Source: an uncultured Porphyromonadaceae bacterium (lineage in GTDB: Bacteria > Bacteroidota > Bacteroidia > Bacteroidales > Muribaculaceae). Taken from it: 36,422 bases of DNA. Positions within the stretch are counted from its first letter, which is position 1; each line of letters starts with the position of its first letter. Shown one piece after another: positions 1 through 10,056 of this stretch. Position numbers and translations under genes: made by a program. The DNA lies in the NCBI GenBank assembly GCA_902495075.1, contig CABUVO010000037.1, forward strand, positions 1-36,422, given 5' to 3'. The notes beneath the pieces are model-generated. The model made no database searches. It saw nothing but the letters and a program-made list of their open reading frames with translations, and was not told the origin of the DNA.

Positions 1-182
1 GCGATACACCCCACGCTGACGTCACTCAGATGCAGGTCCTCGCGGATCAGGGGCAGCACAACGTTGAATACCTGACGGTCCGCCTGGTTGAGCAGGAACG
101 CCACCCACAGGAACCCCAGCACTGCCCACTTGTAGTTATCGCCTTTATTTTCTGTGCAATTATTTAAAGATGTCTTTGACAT
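1..182 (-). CDS. MFS transporter, N-terminal fragment (cut by window edge)
   Basis: Only the first 60 codons are in the window; the gene runs off the left edge. The ATG is at 182-180. After a short polar start (about 17 residues) comes a hydrophobic helix (WAVLGFLWVAFLLNQADRQV) and then NVVLPLIREDLHLSD. That resembles the first transmembrane helix and following loop of major facilitator superfamily permeases, especially the sugar-acid/ACS-like group with an aromatic or D-R motif after helix 1. It starts 21 bp after the stop of the GH50-like hydrolase and on the same strand, so the two are probably co-transcribed. The likely job is inner-membrane uptake of the sugar released by that enzyme. 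Substrate cannot be read from this fragment. Confidence 0.75.
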   Translation of the reverse strand, partial: MSKTSLNNCTENKGDNYKWAVLGFLWVAFLLNQADRQVFNVVLPLIREDLHLSDVSVGCI

Positions 183-203
183 TTTACACGTACTTTTGTC
201 TAA

Positions 204-2324
204 TTATTTAAATAATTTATCATTGTAGCGGGTCTCATACATCCCGTACCCTATATCACGAATTTTTTCTATCGTATCATAATAAGGTGTATCGCATACA
301 TCCGTTAAACCGACCTGAAAATTTTCGCCATCGAAACGTCCACTTGACATCTGGTCTGAAAATTGATGCCAGTGTGTTCCTATAATATTCGGATGGATAA
401 GGGCTGAATGCACATAATCGTAATAGCTACGAGCCCTATCTTTCTGGTTATTGGTATGCACTTGACCAGGATGGAATAGACCGCAATCCGTTGCACCAAA
501 ATGGAATTCTCCGATCATAACTGGTTTGTCAAATCCACCGGGAATTTTAAACCAATTTAAATTATGATAATAAAGATTATAACTGATTACATCACAATAT
601 CGCGATGCAGCTGACAATACATCAATATTCCATCCCGCAAACCGACATCCGAGATATAGCTTGTTAGGCGCATATTCCTTGAATACCCTACGTACTGTGC
701 TGAAATATTCCTCAATAAGCCTTCGGTTAAATGTCTCAATGTCTTCTCTGGCTGCCGCAGGCACAGTATCCCTGTTTGCAAGCAATGCATCCCAAGAATC
801 AAACCTTGAGCCCCATTTTTCATTAAGATTCTCTATTGAAATATATTTCTTTTTCAGATCATTTATCATCTCTATTTTTGCAGCCTGAGTAGCAGGAGCT
901 GTGATAGCCGCCGTAGCGAGAGTTTCAGGTGTACCCCAGTTGATTTCATTGTCAACAAAAAGTCCTATGCACCAGGGATCCTCAATTTCTTTTCTCTTGG
1001 CTTCAAGTCGTTCACGTTCTGTCGCTTCAAACGATGGATCAAACGGATCCATGAAATGCCACCATGCTCCACCAGCACCTTCCAATGGTTTTGAATGAAT
1101 CTCGATTCGCTCCACATATGGAGTCTGATCCATCATATAAATAGAGCGGTCAGAAGAATTTGCGATAGTATTGAGTCCCCAGCTTTTAAGTCGTCGATGA
1201 GACATCTCAGCAAATTTCTTACGGAAATCAGAACCATATTTGCGATATATATTGGCGCATGAATAATCGTAAGTAGTGTCGATATTCCTTACCTCATAGT
1301 AAGGTTTCATCAAAGTGTCGTACGTAAAATAAAATTGACCAAGTTCAGAATTTTCCTTCGGAAGACTCTCAAAATAATGACGACGATTATCAAGAGGTGT
1401 TATCCCGCTTGAGGGTGTGACTCGCACCACACCATGCGACCAAAAAAGATACCCCTCCGGATCCACAAGCCACCACTTTCCGTTCACTTTCTCAACTCTA
1501 TAATGACCAGTAGCCTGCAATCGGGGTCCATTGAGCCATCCTCCAAAACGAGAACGGTCTTTGGGACCGGGATGATTGGCAAGATCCTTCTCCTCTGCTT
1601 TCAAGGCTTTTTTCAAATCGTTATCACAATGAATCTTTCCGGGCCATTCTTTATGCTTAAACTGACCAAAACTGTCTATGAATGGAAAAAATTCATTTTT
1701 CCCCAATTTCATCATCGGTTCAGGCTCTTTAACCTTACCGGGAAGAATAATTAAGTCAGAGATGACATAGTGCACACCGGCAGTATGCCTACGGGCAAGA
1801 ACTTTAATGGCTTTTACATTAGATGGATTAAAGCGATAAGCATAATGACCAGCATAAGCATATGGACTTACATGCATTCCTCCGAAGGCAGCATCAACAT
1901 CGGGATACAGTATTTCCGCTGGAAACCAAATCTCCACTTGTCTTGTTTCCCGTGGAGCAACATAAAAATTATCAGTAAGGGTGCCAGGTGCCGCTCCTTT
2001 TATAGGGGATACGTATTTCTTTTTATCCTGCATATGAAACGTCATCTGCAGATATTGTACTGAGTCAAGATTCTCAACATTGAAGCGAACACGGTTATAA
2101 CCCGTCAGATTCCAATCATTTTCAAAAATTATGCCCGATGCCCATCCATTTGTAGTCACCTCTATCCTGTCGTTTGAAACTTTAAGTTCGGATGTAGAAT
2201 TCGGCATGATTTTCACCTCAGGATTGTCTGTAATTCTCAAAACAGGCAGCTGAGCACCGACCGCAGGAACGGCAGAAGCCATACAGACCATCATTATCAC
2301 TTTATTTATGTGTGGCATTCCCAT
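204..2324 (-). CDS. Exported GH50/agarase-like glycoside hydrolase
   Basis: A 706-residue protein with a signal peptide (about residues 1-24, ending VPAVGA). Residues ~28-195 look like an all-beta carbohydrate-binding or galactose-binding-like domain. The catalytic part starts around residue 265 with KWWLVDPEGYLFWSHG, the agarase-like 'GxWWLVDPxGxxF' entry to a clan GH-A TIM barrel. IGLFVDNEINWG (E460) fits the acid/base glutamate after strand 4, and PVMIGEFHFG (E606) fits the nucleophile after strand 7. The closest family I recognise is GH50 (beta-agarases), but related unclassified GH-A enzymes share these motifs, so substrate is not fixed; a beta-galactan-type substrate is an inference. 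It follows the SusCD operon after a strong terminator and sits 21 bp before an MFS gene. Confidence 0.75.
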   Translation of the reverse strand: MGMPHINKVIMMVCMASAVPAVGAQLPVLRITDNPEVKIMPNSTSELKVSNDRIEVTTNGWASGIIFENDWNLTGYNRVRFNVENLDSVQYLQMTFHMQDKKKYVSPIKGAAPGTLTDNFYVAPRETRQVEIWFPAEILYPDVDAAFGGMHVSPYAYAGHYAYRFNPSNVKAIKVLARRHTAGVHYVISDLIILPGKVKEPEPMMKLGKNEFFPFIDSFGQFKHKEWPGKIHCDNDLKKALKAEEKDLANHPGPKDRSRFGGWLNGPRLQATGHYRVEKVNGKWWLVDPEGYLFWSHGVVRVTPSSGITPLDNRRHYFESLPKENSELGQFYFTYDTLMKPYYEVRNIDTTYDYSCANIYRKYGSDFRKKFAEMSHRRLKSWGLNTIANSSDRSIYMMDQTPYVERIEIHSKPLEGAGGAWWHFMDPFDPSFEATERERLEAKRKEIEDPWCIGLFVDNEINWGTPETLATAAITAPATQAAKIEMINDLKKKYISIENLNEKWGSRFDSWDALLANRDTVPAAAREDIETFNRRLIEEYFSTVRRVFKEYAPNKLYLGCRFAGWNIDVLSAASRYCDVISYNLYYHNLNWFKIPGGFDKPVMIGEFHFGATDCGLFHPGQVHTNNQKDRARSYYDYVHSALIHPNIIGTHWHQFSDQMSSGRFDGENFQVGLTDVCDTPYYDTIEKIRDIGYGMYETRYNDKLFK

Positions 2325-2364
2325 ATCGTTATTGTTTTTAAAAGAGGAGCATAAGAAGGGATAC

Positions 2365-2408
2365 TAAAGAAAAAGGAGGCGTGGCAATCGGAGAGAGCCA
2401 CGCCTCCT
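2365..2408 (-). terminator. Rho-independent terminator after the SusCD operon
   Basis: A perfect 12-bp inverted repeat (2374-2385 with 2397-2408; arms AGGAGGCGTGGC and GCCACGCCTCCT) has an 11-nt loop. On the minus strand it is followed directly by TTTTTCTTT. It lies just after the stop of the beta-helix gene and before the GH50-like gene, so it probably separates two transcripts or attenuates read-through. Confidence 0.9.
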
Positions 2409-2442
2409 ACCAGCTAATCTACATTATATCACTTCATTGCAT

Positions 2443-4212
2443 TCATTTAAATAGCTTCGTGCTTTTCGAGCCGGCTTTCACAACATATATGCCTTGTGGA
2501 AAACCTCTTAAATCAATAGATCCAACACCCGTAGCTACGCAGCGTCCTGTCATATCGTAAACTTTAGCTTCCATATCGCTTTTAACTTCATAGAGACCTG
2601 TGTCTACTTTCACGATGCAGAGGGTATCAGTTCCATCGGCAAGAATACTCTTGACACCACTTTGACCTTTGGTAACATCATAACATCCCGACCAGGTCTT
2701 TGCTCCTCGCTCGTTACCAAGTATGTCAATGGTCAAATCAATGTTGTCCAGATAGTCAACTGTATAAGAAAGATTAGGATATTGCTTTATATGATCGCGG
2801 AATGCAGAAAGTTCCCAGGCTTCAATAATTTTCTGCGAGTCTGCGTCTTCACAGCCAATACCTTTAAGGGGCTCTATATAGCCTACATAACCATCCACAT
2901 TTGGTTCATTGTCACCAAACACATCTCTCTGATTTATAACTTTCCAATTGTCTCCGACCTCATACTGGCTTGTAATGCGCCCCCAGTCTTCAACCCAAAA
3001 ATTTCCTTTGTTGATCATTGTGCGACCTCCAACGAAATTATAACCAGCACCAAGCCATTGAGGCACATCCTCTGCTGTTGAACATTTACCTATAGCAAAA
3101 CATTGATTCGAAGTTGACCCCTCCGTTGGATTCAGGATATTGTCTTTCATATAGGAAGCTTTGTAATTGGTCTGCTTTGTCACTCCATCAGGCATAAATT
3201 CACCATATTCCACTTCAACATAATCCTGCGGACTGACAATGATATTTGCTCCAAAGAATACCGAAGTATTTCCTCCCAGCGTAACAGTCGTTCCTGTTGC
3301 CTGCTCATCGCTTACCTGGAAATTATAGATAGTATTATAGGCAAAAGCAGCCAATTGCGGAGTGGTTTTGGTGGTGGTGTTCATTCTGAGGAAACCTGCC
3401 ATTCTTTTGATATTCATTCCTCCTCCGTCAACAAAATTATTTACCATTATGACATCACAGCCATGCTTCTCGCCATTTATCAGTCCCCCTTCTTCCGTCC
3501 AGGATGCTGCTTCAGCATCATTGAATGAGTTTCCGTAAATGACACATCTGTCCATCACAAGAAGGGTATGGTTCGTATCATCTCCACTACGTAGAGACAT
3601 AAGGATTGAACCTATGCCCTTTTCCCTACTGCCGGTACTCTCTTTAAGCTGAATGTTGTTTGAGAATACGCATCGGTGGCATTTGAGTATTGAGAATTTT
3701 GGCACGATAATACCTCCATAGGTCGTTGTATTATCAGTGACAACAACATCCTCCAGAGTAAGGAGAGCGTTTTCAAGATACAGCACAGATCCTGTGAAAT
3801 CTCCTACCTGACATCCTTTAACGCCTTTAACAGTAACACCCTTCAATATAGTCTCTGTAGTCTTGTTGTCACCGGTCAGACTCATGAATACATCAGTATT
3901 CGAATTGTTGGGAGTGAGAACTGTCGAATATGATTCGGGAGCGTAACCCGTCACATCCGTACCCTTTGCCTGTGATGGGAAACCACCTGTATAATATACC
4001 CCATTCACAAGTTTTATTGAAGATGCGACATATGTTCCCTCGGAAAGATATATGTTATCACCGGATACGTAATTCCAGTCAGGCTTCATGGCATTTTCCC
4101 ATGACGAGCCGTCACCTGTACCTCTGGCTTCAGGAGCCACAAAATAATCCTTTGCCTGTACGCTGAGCATAGTAAATGCAGCGACTGCAATCATAAAGTT
4201 TCTTTTCCTCAT
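2443..4212 (-). CDS. Exported right-handed beta-helix protein with Por/T9SS-like C-terminal tail
   Basis: A 589-residue protein with a signal peptide (MRKRNFMIAVAAFTMLSVQA, cleavage before KDYFVAP). The mature start, YFVAPEARGTGDGSSWENA, is typical of DUF1565/pectate-lyase-like right-handed beta-helix proteins. Short repeated strands with N/G turns follow to about residue 400 (for example TTETILKGVTVKGV). The last ~75 residues end in KVYDMTGRCVATGVG, then LRGFPQGIYVVKAG and a basic STKLFK end, matching the type A sorting-domain pattern (Por secretion tail). It could be a polysaccharide lyase or a glycan-binding surface protein; I see no catalytic set that decides this. It is the last gene of the SusCD operon, 35 bp after susD and before a strong terminator. 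Confidence 0.75.
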   Translation of the reverse strand: MRKRNFMIAVAAFTMLSVQAKDYFVAPEARGTGDGSSWENAMKPDWNYVSGDNIYLSEGTYVASSIKLVNGVYYTGGFPSQAKGTDVTGYAPESYSTVLTPNNSNTDVFMSLTGDNKTTETILKGVTVKGVKGCQVGDFTGSVLYLENALLTLEDVVVTDNTTTYGGIIVPKFSILKCHRCVFSNNIQLKESTGSREKGIGSILMSLRSGDDTNHTLLVMDRCVIYGNSFNDAEAASWTEEGGLINGEKHGCDVIMVNNFVDGGGMNIKRMAGFLRMNTTTKTTPQLAAFAYNTIYNFQVSDEQATGTTVTLGGNTSVFFGANIIVSPQDYVEVEYGEFMPDGVTKQTNYKASYMKDNILNPTEGSTSNQCFAIGKCSTAEDVPQWLGAGYNFVGGRTMINKGNFWVEDWGRITSQYEVGDNWKVINQRDVFGDNEPNVDGYVGYIEPLKGIGCEDADSQKIIEAWELSAFRDHIKQYPNLSYTVDYLDNIDLTIDILGNERGAKTWSGCYDVTKGQSGVKSILADGTDTLCIVKVDTGLYEVKSDMEAKVYDMTGRCVATGVGSIDLRGFPQGIYVVKAGSKSTKLFK

Positions 4213-4247
4213 GATGATATTAGTTTTTAATTAAAGTTAAACGCTAT

Positions 4248-6029
4248 TTAAAATGTGAGCTTGTCGTCCCAACCCGGATTCTGTGTAAGTACACCTCCAG
4301 TAAGGATACGCTCATTGGTTGGAATACCATAGAGATAGTCGCGGGTTTCGGTCCAAACGCGTTCGAGACCCGGTTCGCTGTTTCGGATTGTGAAACCGTG
4401 GTTTCCTTCCGAAAGGATGATGTCTTTGCCTATCTGAAAGAACTTAAGACCCGAACCGGATGGTTTCTTACCCTCATAAAGACATATGTTGTCCCGTCCG
4501 TCTCCTGTCATATCATATTTGCCGGGTCCAGGGAAATACATTCCGTAAAATGGTTTTTCATATACTTTCCCCTCTTTCCAACGAAGAATATCTTCATAAT
4601 GGTTGTTCTCAAGAGCCAGTTCTATAAGACGTTCCCTGCGTATCTCAAGTATCACTCCGGTATTATCACTTTTCGTAACATTAGGATACCCCCATTCCTC
4701 GCTCATCAAGAACGGATCGGGATTCTGGTTTGCTTCAGCCAGTTTCAGATCCGGCATCTTTACACGTTTACGCAACTTATTAATGGAATTGTCAAGATCG
4801 GTCTGAGTCAATGTCCCCAATTCTGCCAGAGCTTCCGCATAATTCAGATAAACCTCTGCCAATCGGAAGATCGGGAGTGCTGACCGGCAGTGATCATAAG
4901 CATTCTGGGAAGCCTCTGCCACATATTTTATAAATTGGTAGCCACCCTTCGTACTGGTGAAGTTAGTAAAGCTTAACGCTGCGGAACCTTTCTGCTTATA
5001 ACCCGGACAAAGCACAGTCTGAGCCATTCGGGGGTCACGGTCCTTGCATTCATCCATATATCCCATCGTCTTCCAGTTTGGTTTGTCCGTAAACCGTGAA
5101 CCGTCTGTCATGAGATAAAGGCTGACAAACCTTTTTGACAGTGATATGCCTCGGGTCAGTGAAGCATCGTTTGCATTATGCATCTTACCTGCAGACTCAG
5201 TAGCGATACGTGCCCATATATACTCCTTGTCATCAGCTGTGGGGGAATAAAACATCTCTCTGTATGGAAGCGATCCACCGGTATGCAGTGAATATCCTCC
5301 CTTGTCCATTAACAGCTTTGATGCTTCTGCGCAAATCTTCAGAAGGTTTTTCCAGTCAAGATGATCAGGATTGAACGGATCTCCGTCATGATACTTACGG
5401 AAAGTTCCCTCAAACAACGCCGCCCTCGATTTCAAAGCCAATGCAGTCCACGCACACACCTCTGTCGCGTTATGAGCCTTGGGAAGCAATTCGTATGCCC
5501 TGTCGCAGTCTTCGAGAATATGGTTTATAACGGCATCGCGACTGTCGCGGGGCTTGCAGAGCATTGCCTTGTCGCTTGAACCGACCGGCTCGTCATACAA
5601 TGGCACTTCACCAAACTTCACCAGCATTTTATAATAGAAAAAAGCCCTGAAGAAATAAGCCACGCCATCATAGTGATCCCTGACTTCCTTATCATTGCAC
5701 CGATGGGAATATTGCAGGAAATAGTTGATGTCGCGCAGGTCAGTCCACGTCCAACCCACCTCGCTTGCCTTGGATGGGAGTGCCCTTGTGCCAAGGAGCT
5801 CCGGCGACGGCAGATTCTTGATTACAAGTTCACTGTTCTGCTCATACCATAGGTATGTTGACATTGCCGGCATCAGTGAGTAGAACGCATTTGTATATTG
5901 ACGCAGTTCCATCTCCGAGCCAAAATAAGTTTCCGGGGATATGCTGTCTTCCGGATACTGATCCATGCTGGTGCATCCGCCCAAAGCGATCACGAATGCC
6001 GCAGCCATTAGATATCTGAAATATTTCAT
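4248..6029 (-). CDS. SusD/RagB-family surface glycan-binding lipoprotein
   Basis: A 593-residue lipoprotein. The signal MKYFRYLMAAAFVIALGGC has a lipobox ending at Cys19. It is followed by the SusD-typical early motif PEDSISPETYFGSEMELRQYTNAFY. Tetratricopeptide-like helices follow (YFFRAFFYYKMLVKFGEVPL; ALKSRAALFEGTFRKYH), and later the conserved PIFRLAEVYLNYAEALAELG and EIRRERLIELALENNHYEDILRWK blocks, as in the SusD C-terminal domain. It ends VLTQNPGWDDKLTF, usual for the family. The family captures oligosaccharide at the cell surface and acts as a lid on the partner SusC pore. It lies 15 bp after susC on the same strand. Confidence 0.96.
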   Translation of the reverse strand: MKYFRYLMAAAFVIALGGCTSMDQYPEDSISPETYFGSEMELRQYTNAFYSLMPAMSTYLWYEQNSELVIKNLPSPELLGTRALPSKASEVGWTWTDLRDINYFLQYSHRCNDKEVRDHYDGVAYFFRAFFYYKMLVKFGEVPLYDEPVGSSDKAMLCKPRDSRDAVINHILEDCDRAYELLPKAHNATEVCAWTALALKSRAALFEGTFRKYHDGDPFNPDHLDWKNLLKICAEASKLLMDKGGYSLHTGGSLPYREMFYSPTADDKEYIWARIATESAGKMHNANDASLTRGISLSKRFVSLYLMTDGSRFTDKPNWKTMGYMDECKDRDPRMAQTVLCPGYKQKGSAALSFTNFTSTKGGYQFIKYVAEASQNAYDHCRSALPIFRLAEVYLNYAEALAELGTLTQTDLDNSINKLRKRVKMPDLKLAEANQNPDPFLMSEEWGYPNVTKSDNTGVILEIRRERLIELALENNHYEDILRWKEGKVYEKPFYGMYFPGPGKYDMTGDGRDNICLYEGKKPSGSGLKFFQIGKDIILSEGNHGFTIRNSEPGLERVWTETRDYLYGIPTNERILTGGVLTQNPGWDDKLTF

Positions 6030-6044
6030 GATTGATATTCGACT

Positions 6045-9000
6045 TTAGAAAGTTACATTTACACCGAATGTGAATGACTTAGAGAAACCGTATGTATTAC
6101 CATCGCCACTCTTGACACCTGATTTGGTTGCCGTCTCCGGATCTATATGTTTGCAATGCTTCTTGAAAGGAGACCAGTAGGCAAGGTTCTCGGCAGAAAA
6201 ATACACACGCAGCTCACTGAATATATTTTTCCAGATCGGCAGTGTGTATCCTACTGTCAGATTCTTAAGCCGCAGATAGGATACATCTTGCAGATAACGG
6301 TCATTTTGCACGTATAACGCACGCTTGCTGCTCAATGCCTGGTATGTGCGAAGACGGGGGAAATAGGCATCCGGATTGTCTTCAGTCCAAACTTTATCAA
6401 GAAAGTCTGCTGGCACAAATGCCATGTACGGACGACAGTAGGGACCCCAGAATGTACGGGACTCGCTGCTCGGATACCAGTTGCATTTACCTACTCCCTG
6501 GAAGAATGCTGAGATGTCAATCCCTTTCCACTGGATGCTTCCACGGAAGTTGTAGTTATACCTCGGACGCTTGTTACCAATCACCACGCGGTCTCCGGAA
6601 TCTCCGACTTTGCTGTTTCCGGGTGTGATCGCACCATCTCCGTTGAGGTCTATGAACTTCACATCACCGGCGTGCAATCCCTTGTTCGGACCTGAATTCA
6701 TGGCAACATGGACATAAGTGGCACATTCTATGTTGTTCTGATACTCCTGAGCCTCTTCCTCAGTTTTGAAAAGACCTTCGACACGATAACCCCATATTTC
6801 ACCGAGTGTTTCTCCTACATAGTGTTTACCAAGAATTTTCTCAGGGTTGTCGAATTTGGTGATCTTCGTAATCTGGTCGCCCAAACCGGCTCCCACAGAA
6901 TAGGTGAACGGACTTCCAAGAAGCCTGAAGCTGTCGGTCCAGTTAACAGAGAGTTCGTAACCTTTCGTACGGAGATTCGCGCAGTTGGAATTAGGTACCT
7001 TTGCACCGTAAACTTCCGGAAGCTGCGCCCCGCTCGTAAGCATGTCTTTGGTGTCACGGATATAAATGTCACCCGACACTCCAAGACGATTGTTGAAGAA
7101 TCCCAGATCAAGACCTAGGTTATAGGTTATCACTTTCTCCCATGTGAGGTCATCTGCTACGGGGTCACTTACCGTTGCATAATAGATCTTATCCTCGCCA
7201 TCGAAAGTTACGTTGTTGTTGCCCTGATTGGTAGTCATCTCAAGGATATAGTCATAAAAGCCAACCTGCTGGTTGCCGAGCATACCATACGAGGCGCGGA
7301 GTTTACCGTTGCTCCATATGGGCTGCAGGGGTTCGAAGAATTTTTCTTCACTGAAACGCCATCCAACGGATGCCGACGGGAAGAAACCCCAACGATGATG
7401 TTTTGCAAATCTTGATGTGCCATCGTAACGGCCTGATACTTCCACAAGATATTTCCCTTCGTAATCATAGTTGATACGTCCGAATATACCATAGGTTACA
7501 GAGTTATTTATCTTATCCGTGATTTCTGTAGGATTCCCTGTCGCAATCGTCAGAGAGTTTATATCGTCACTCATAAGATCCTCGCGACCTGCCTTGAAAT
7601 AGAGATAGCGGTATATTTCACCGTTGAAACCGACAGTGGCCTTGAAATTGTGATTGCCGAAGCTCGGTGTGAATTCCATATAGGCATTGATTGTCTGTCT
7701 GGTCGTATTGGTCATGTTGCGATAGAACTTATCCCCGAATATTGCATCGTTGTACTGCTTGTCAACATATTCTATCTCCCCCTCCGTACGGCTGAAAGGC
7801 ACTGGCATCGTGCGGCTCTCACGAGTCGTGTTACGGAAAAGATAGGCATACTCCCCGATAATCTTCCACCACGGGAAAGGCTGTATTTCGATAGCATTCT
7901 TTACAAGGAATTCATTCTGGCGATCCACCGTTTTATGCTTCCCGTAGTTCATCAATGCATTGTATCCCGCGCCCACATTCACGGTACCTGTCGAAACAAG
8001 TCCGGGAGCGAACTGGAATATAGATGTCCCGTCGGGGTTGGTGGGCAGGAACGCTGCATATGTATGGAGCTGCGCTTTGTAGAAGAAATTGTCAAGGTCA
8101 TAGTAACCCGGATGGTCATAGTGGGAATTAAAGAAACTTGCATTCACACGGTATCTCAACCAGCTTGTAAGATCAGCATTAAGTTTTGCCCTGAATGAGA
8201 AACTTTTGAACTTATCGTTCTGAAGATTGAACATTCCATCCTCGAGGTACGCCCTGCCGCTTACATAATAGTTCACTTTCTTTGAACCGCCGCGTATTGA
8301 TACATTATAATCCTGCATCGGACGGTTCTTGCGGAAATAGTGGTTATACCAGTCATAATTGGCATAGAACATCCAGTGCTTGTCAGGTGTCGGGACTGCC
8401 CATGGTCTCTCCGGATTTTCCACCTTATCATCAAGACGCATCCAGAGCTGTGCATATTCATCTTCCTGATATTCCGTAAGGAAGCGTTTCCCGGAGTCGT
8501 TTAACATTGATTGCTCTCCTACCCACATCTGCCAGAAACCGCTTGTCATATAATCAGTGCATGTAGTCTCACGTTTCCAACCTGCCTTGAGGTCGAAGCT
8601 AACCCGCGCACGCTGATCGTTTTGTCCTGACTTAGTGGTTACAAGCACAACACCTGCCGATGCCTTGGCACCGTATACGGCGGCTGCCGATGCATCCTTA
8701 AGGATGGAGACACTCTCAATATCGTTGGCATTAATACGTGTGAGATCCATCTCCACACCATCCACAAGAACGAGAGGCGTGCTGCTGTTGATTGAAGTTG
8801 CGCCACGGATATTGAGTGTAGTCCCAGAATCCGGACCGCCAGAACCCATGGTCAGATTAAGTGCAGGATCGGCACCCTGAAGAGCCATGGCGGCATTCCC
8901 CGTAGGACGTCCGTTTAGATCTTTGGCGGTAACGACACTGACCGCACCCGTAAGATTGACCTTCTTCTGGCTACCGTAACCGACAACGACAAAATCGTCA

Positions 9001-9602
9001 AGGTCGGATGCCATTTCTTGCATGCTGACATCGTATGAGCCGGAGTTGTCAATTTTCACTGTCTTGGGAGTATATCCTACATAAGTAAGCTCTACAACAT
9101 CTCCTTTCTTAAGATCATTAAGAGAATAATTGCCGTCAAGATCTGTCATTACAGCCTTATTGGAATTCTTCACCTTAACAGTGACACCGACCAACGGCTC
9201 TCCGTTTTCATCGGTCACAACGCCTTTAACCTTTTTGCCTGTGTCTTTCTGCTCTTTCACATTATTCGTAGTCTCTCCTTTGGTAGAATCTCCTTTCTGA
9301 TAGACAACCACAGTATTGTCACTCTTCAATGTGTAGTCGAATTGGCTTCCGGCAAAAAGGCGGTCGAGGGCTGATCGCTCAGATGCATTCTTCACGGAAA
9401 GCGACACTTTGTTGTCGAGTCCTTTGAGCGAGGTGTTATAGAAGAAATGAAGATTCGATACCTTCTGGATTTCCTCCATAGCCTTGCGATAACTGATGCG
9501 AGAGAAAGACACCGTCACGTCAGCCATTGAGGCTGATGAAATCGCCGCAACAGCGACAGACACTGCCGCAAATCTCAGTTTCGAAATGATATTGGTTTTC
9601 AT
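6045..9602 (-). CDS. SusC/RagA-family TonB-dependent transporter with STN signalling domain
   Basis: A 1185-residue outer-membrane protein. Signal peptide about residues 1-27. An STN (secretin/TonB short N-terminal) domain spans roughly 28-104 (FSRISYRKAMEEIQKVSNLHFFYNT). Next is a carboxypeptidase-regulatory-like domain (~123-197, VKGVVTDENGEPLVGVTVKV), then the TonB-box-like DDFVVVGYGSQKK at ~202-214. The plug follows (~212-325) with TPLVLVDGVEM and IESVSILKDASAAAVYGAKA. The rest is a beta-barrel ending in an aromatic residue (GVNVTF). Transporters with an STN domain report substrate binding to an inner-membrane FecR, which is encoded just upstream together with its sigma factor, so this is both importer and sensor. 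Its start overlaps the preceding lipoprotein gene by 4 bp (ATGA). Confidence 0.97.
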   Translation of the reverse strand: MKTNIISKLRFAAVSVAVAAISSASMADVTVSFSRISYRKAMEEIQKVSNLHFFYNTSLKGLDNKVSLSVKNASERSALDRLFAGSQFDYTLKSDNTVVVYQKGDSTKGETTNNVKEQKDTGKKVKGVVTDENGEPLVGVTVKVKNSNKAVMTDLDGNYSLNDLKKGDVVELTYVGYTPKTVKIDNSGSYDVSMQEMASDLDDFVVVGYGSQKKVNLTGAVSVVTAKDLNGRPTGNAAMALQGADPALNLTMGSGGPDSGTTLNIRGATSINSSTPLVLVDGVEMDLTRINANDIESVSILKDASAAAVYGAKASAGVVLVTTKSGQNDQRARVSFDLKAGWKRETTCTDYMTSGFWQMWVGEQSMLNDSGKRFLTEYQEDEYAQLWMRLDDKVENPERPWAVPTPDKHWMFYANYDWYNHYFRKNRPMQDYNVSIRGGSKKVNYYVSGRAYLEDGMFNLQNDKFKSFSFRAKLNADLTSWLRYRVNASFFNSHYDHPGYYDLDNFFYKAQLHTYAAFLPTNPDGTSIFQFAPGLVSTGTVNVGAGYNALMNYGKHKTVDRQNEFLVKNAIEIQPFPWWKIIGEYAYLFRNTTRESRTMPVPFSRTEGEIEYVDKQYNDAIFGDKFYRNMTNTTRQTINAYMEFTPSFGNHNFKATVGFNGEIYRYLYFKAGREDLMSDDINSLTIATGNPTEITDKINNSVTYGIFGRINYDYEGKYLVEVSGRYDGTSRFAKHHRWGFFPSASVGWRFSEEKFFEPLQPIWSNGKLRASYGMLGNQQVGFYDYILEMTTNQGNNNVTFDGEDKIYYATVSDPVADDLTWEKVITYNLGLDLGFFNNRLGVSGDIYIRDTKDMLTSGAQLPEVYGAKVPNSNCANLRTKGYELSVNWTDSFRLLGSPFTYSVGAGLGDQITKITKFDNPEKILGKHYVGETLGEIWGYRVEGLFKTEEEAQEYQNNIECATYVHVAMNSGPNKGLHAGDVKFIDLNGDGAITPGNSKVGDSGDRVVIGNKRPRYNYNFRGSIQWKGIDISAFFQGVGKCNWYPSSESRTFWGPYCRPYMAFVPADFLDKVWTEDNPDAYFPRLRTYQALSSKRALYVQNDRYLQDVSYLRLKNLTVGYTLPIWKNIFSELRVYFSAENLAYWSPFKKHCKHIDPETATKSGVKSGDGNTYGFSKSFTFGVNVTF

Positions 9603-10018
9603 GATGCGGTTCCTTTCACTTTAATGGTTTTGGATATCTCAATTTTCTCCCAGTCATAATTGGGATACTCGAGTCGCCCGAAGAAATAGAGTTTCACATC
9701 TCCAGGCTCAGTCAGAGTGATTGTATTCGAGACACACTCGTTGTTCTCGTTAAACTCCTGAAAATCCACTGGATATTCAGTGCTCTTGAACCACCAGGAA
9801 GTGTACCACCAATACGTGGCTTTTTTCAAGGTAGGACCGGCAGGACTTGTCATGCGAATCGTGCATGTGACCTGATCGCCAACCTCATATACATCCTTTG
9901 CCGGGCTGACAACGATCTCGCTGAATCCGGGGATTCCTCGATTATCTTCATCGTCGCAGCTACCCAACGGAAGAATTGCTATGAGCATTAGCAGAATTCT
10001 TGCTGTAGTCTTTAACAT
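9599..10018 (-). CDS. Small lipoprotein, first gene of the SusCD operon
   Basis: A 139-residue lipoprotein of unknown function. The lipoprotein signal MLKTTARILLMLIAILPLGSC has its lipobox Cys at 21, followed by an acidic DDEDN stretch that resembles a Bacteroidota surface-export signal. The mature part looks like a single beta-sandwich (PKD/Ig-like): GFSEIVVSPAKDVYEVGDQVTCTIRM, then LTEPGDVKLYFFGRLEY. Two aromatic runs (YWWYTSWWFK) could form a carbohydrate-contact surface, which is inference. Its stop overlaps the susC start by 4 bp, so translation is probably coupled. Surface glycan-binding lipoproteins usually sit after susD; a short one before susC is less common. Confidence 0.85.
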   Translation of the reverse strand: MLKTTARILLMLIAILPLGSCDDEDNRGIPGFSEIVVSPAKDVYEVGDQVTCTIRMTSPAGPTLKKATYWWYTSWWFKSTEYPVDFQEFNENNECVSNTITLTEPGDVKLYFFGRLEYPNYDWEKIEISKTIKVKGTAS

Positions 10019-10056
10019 GATTTTATAGGTTAATTAAAAAGTGATGAATATTTCTT

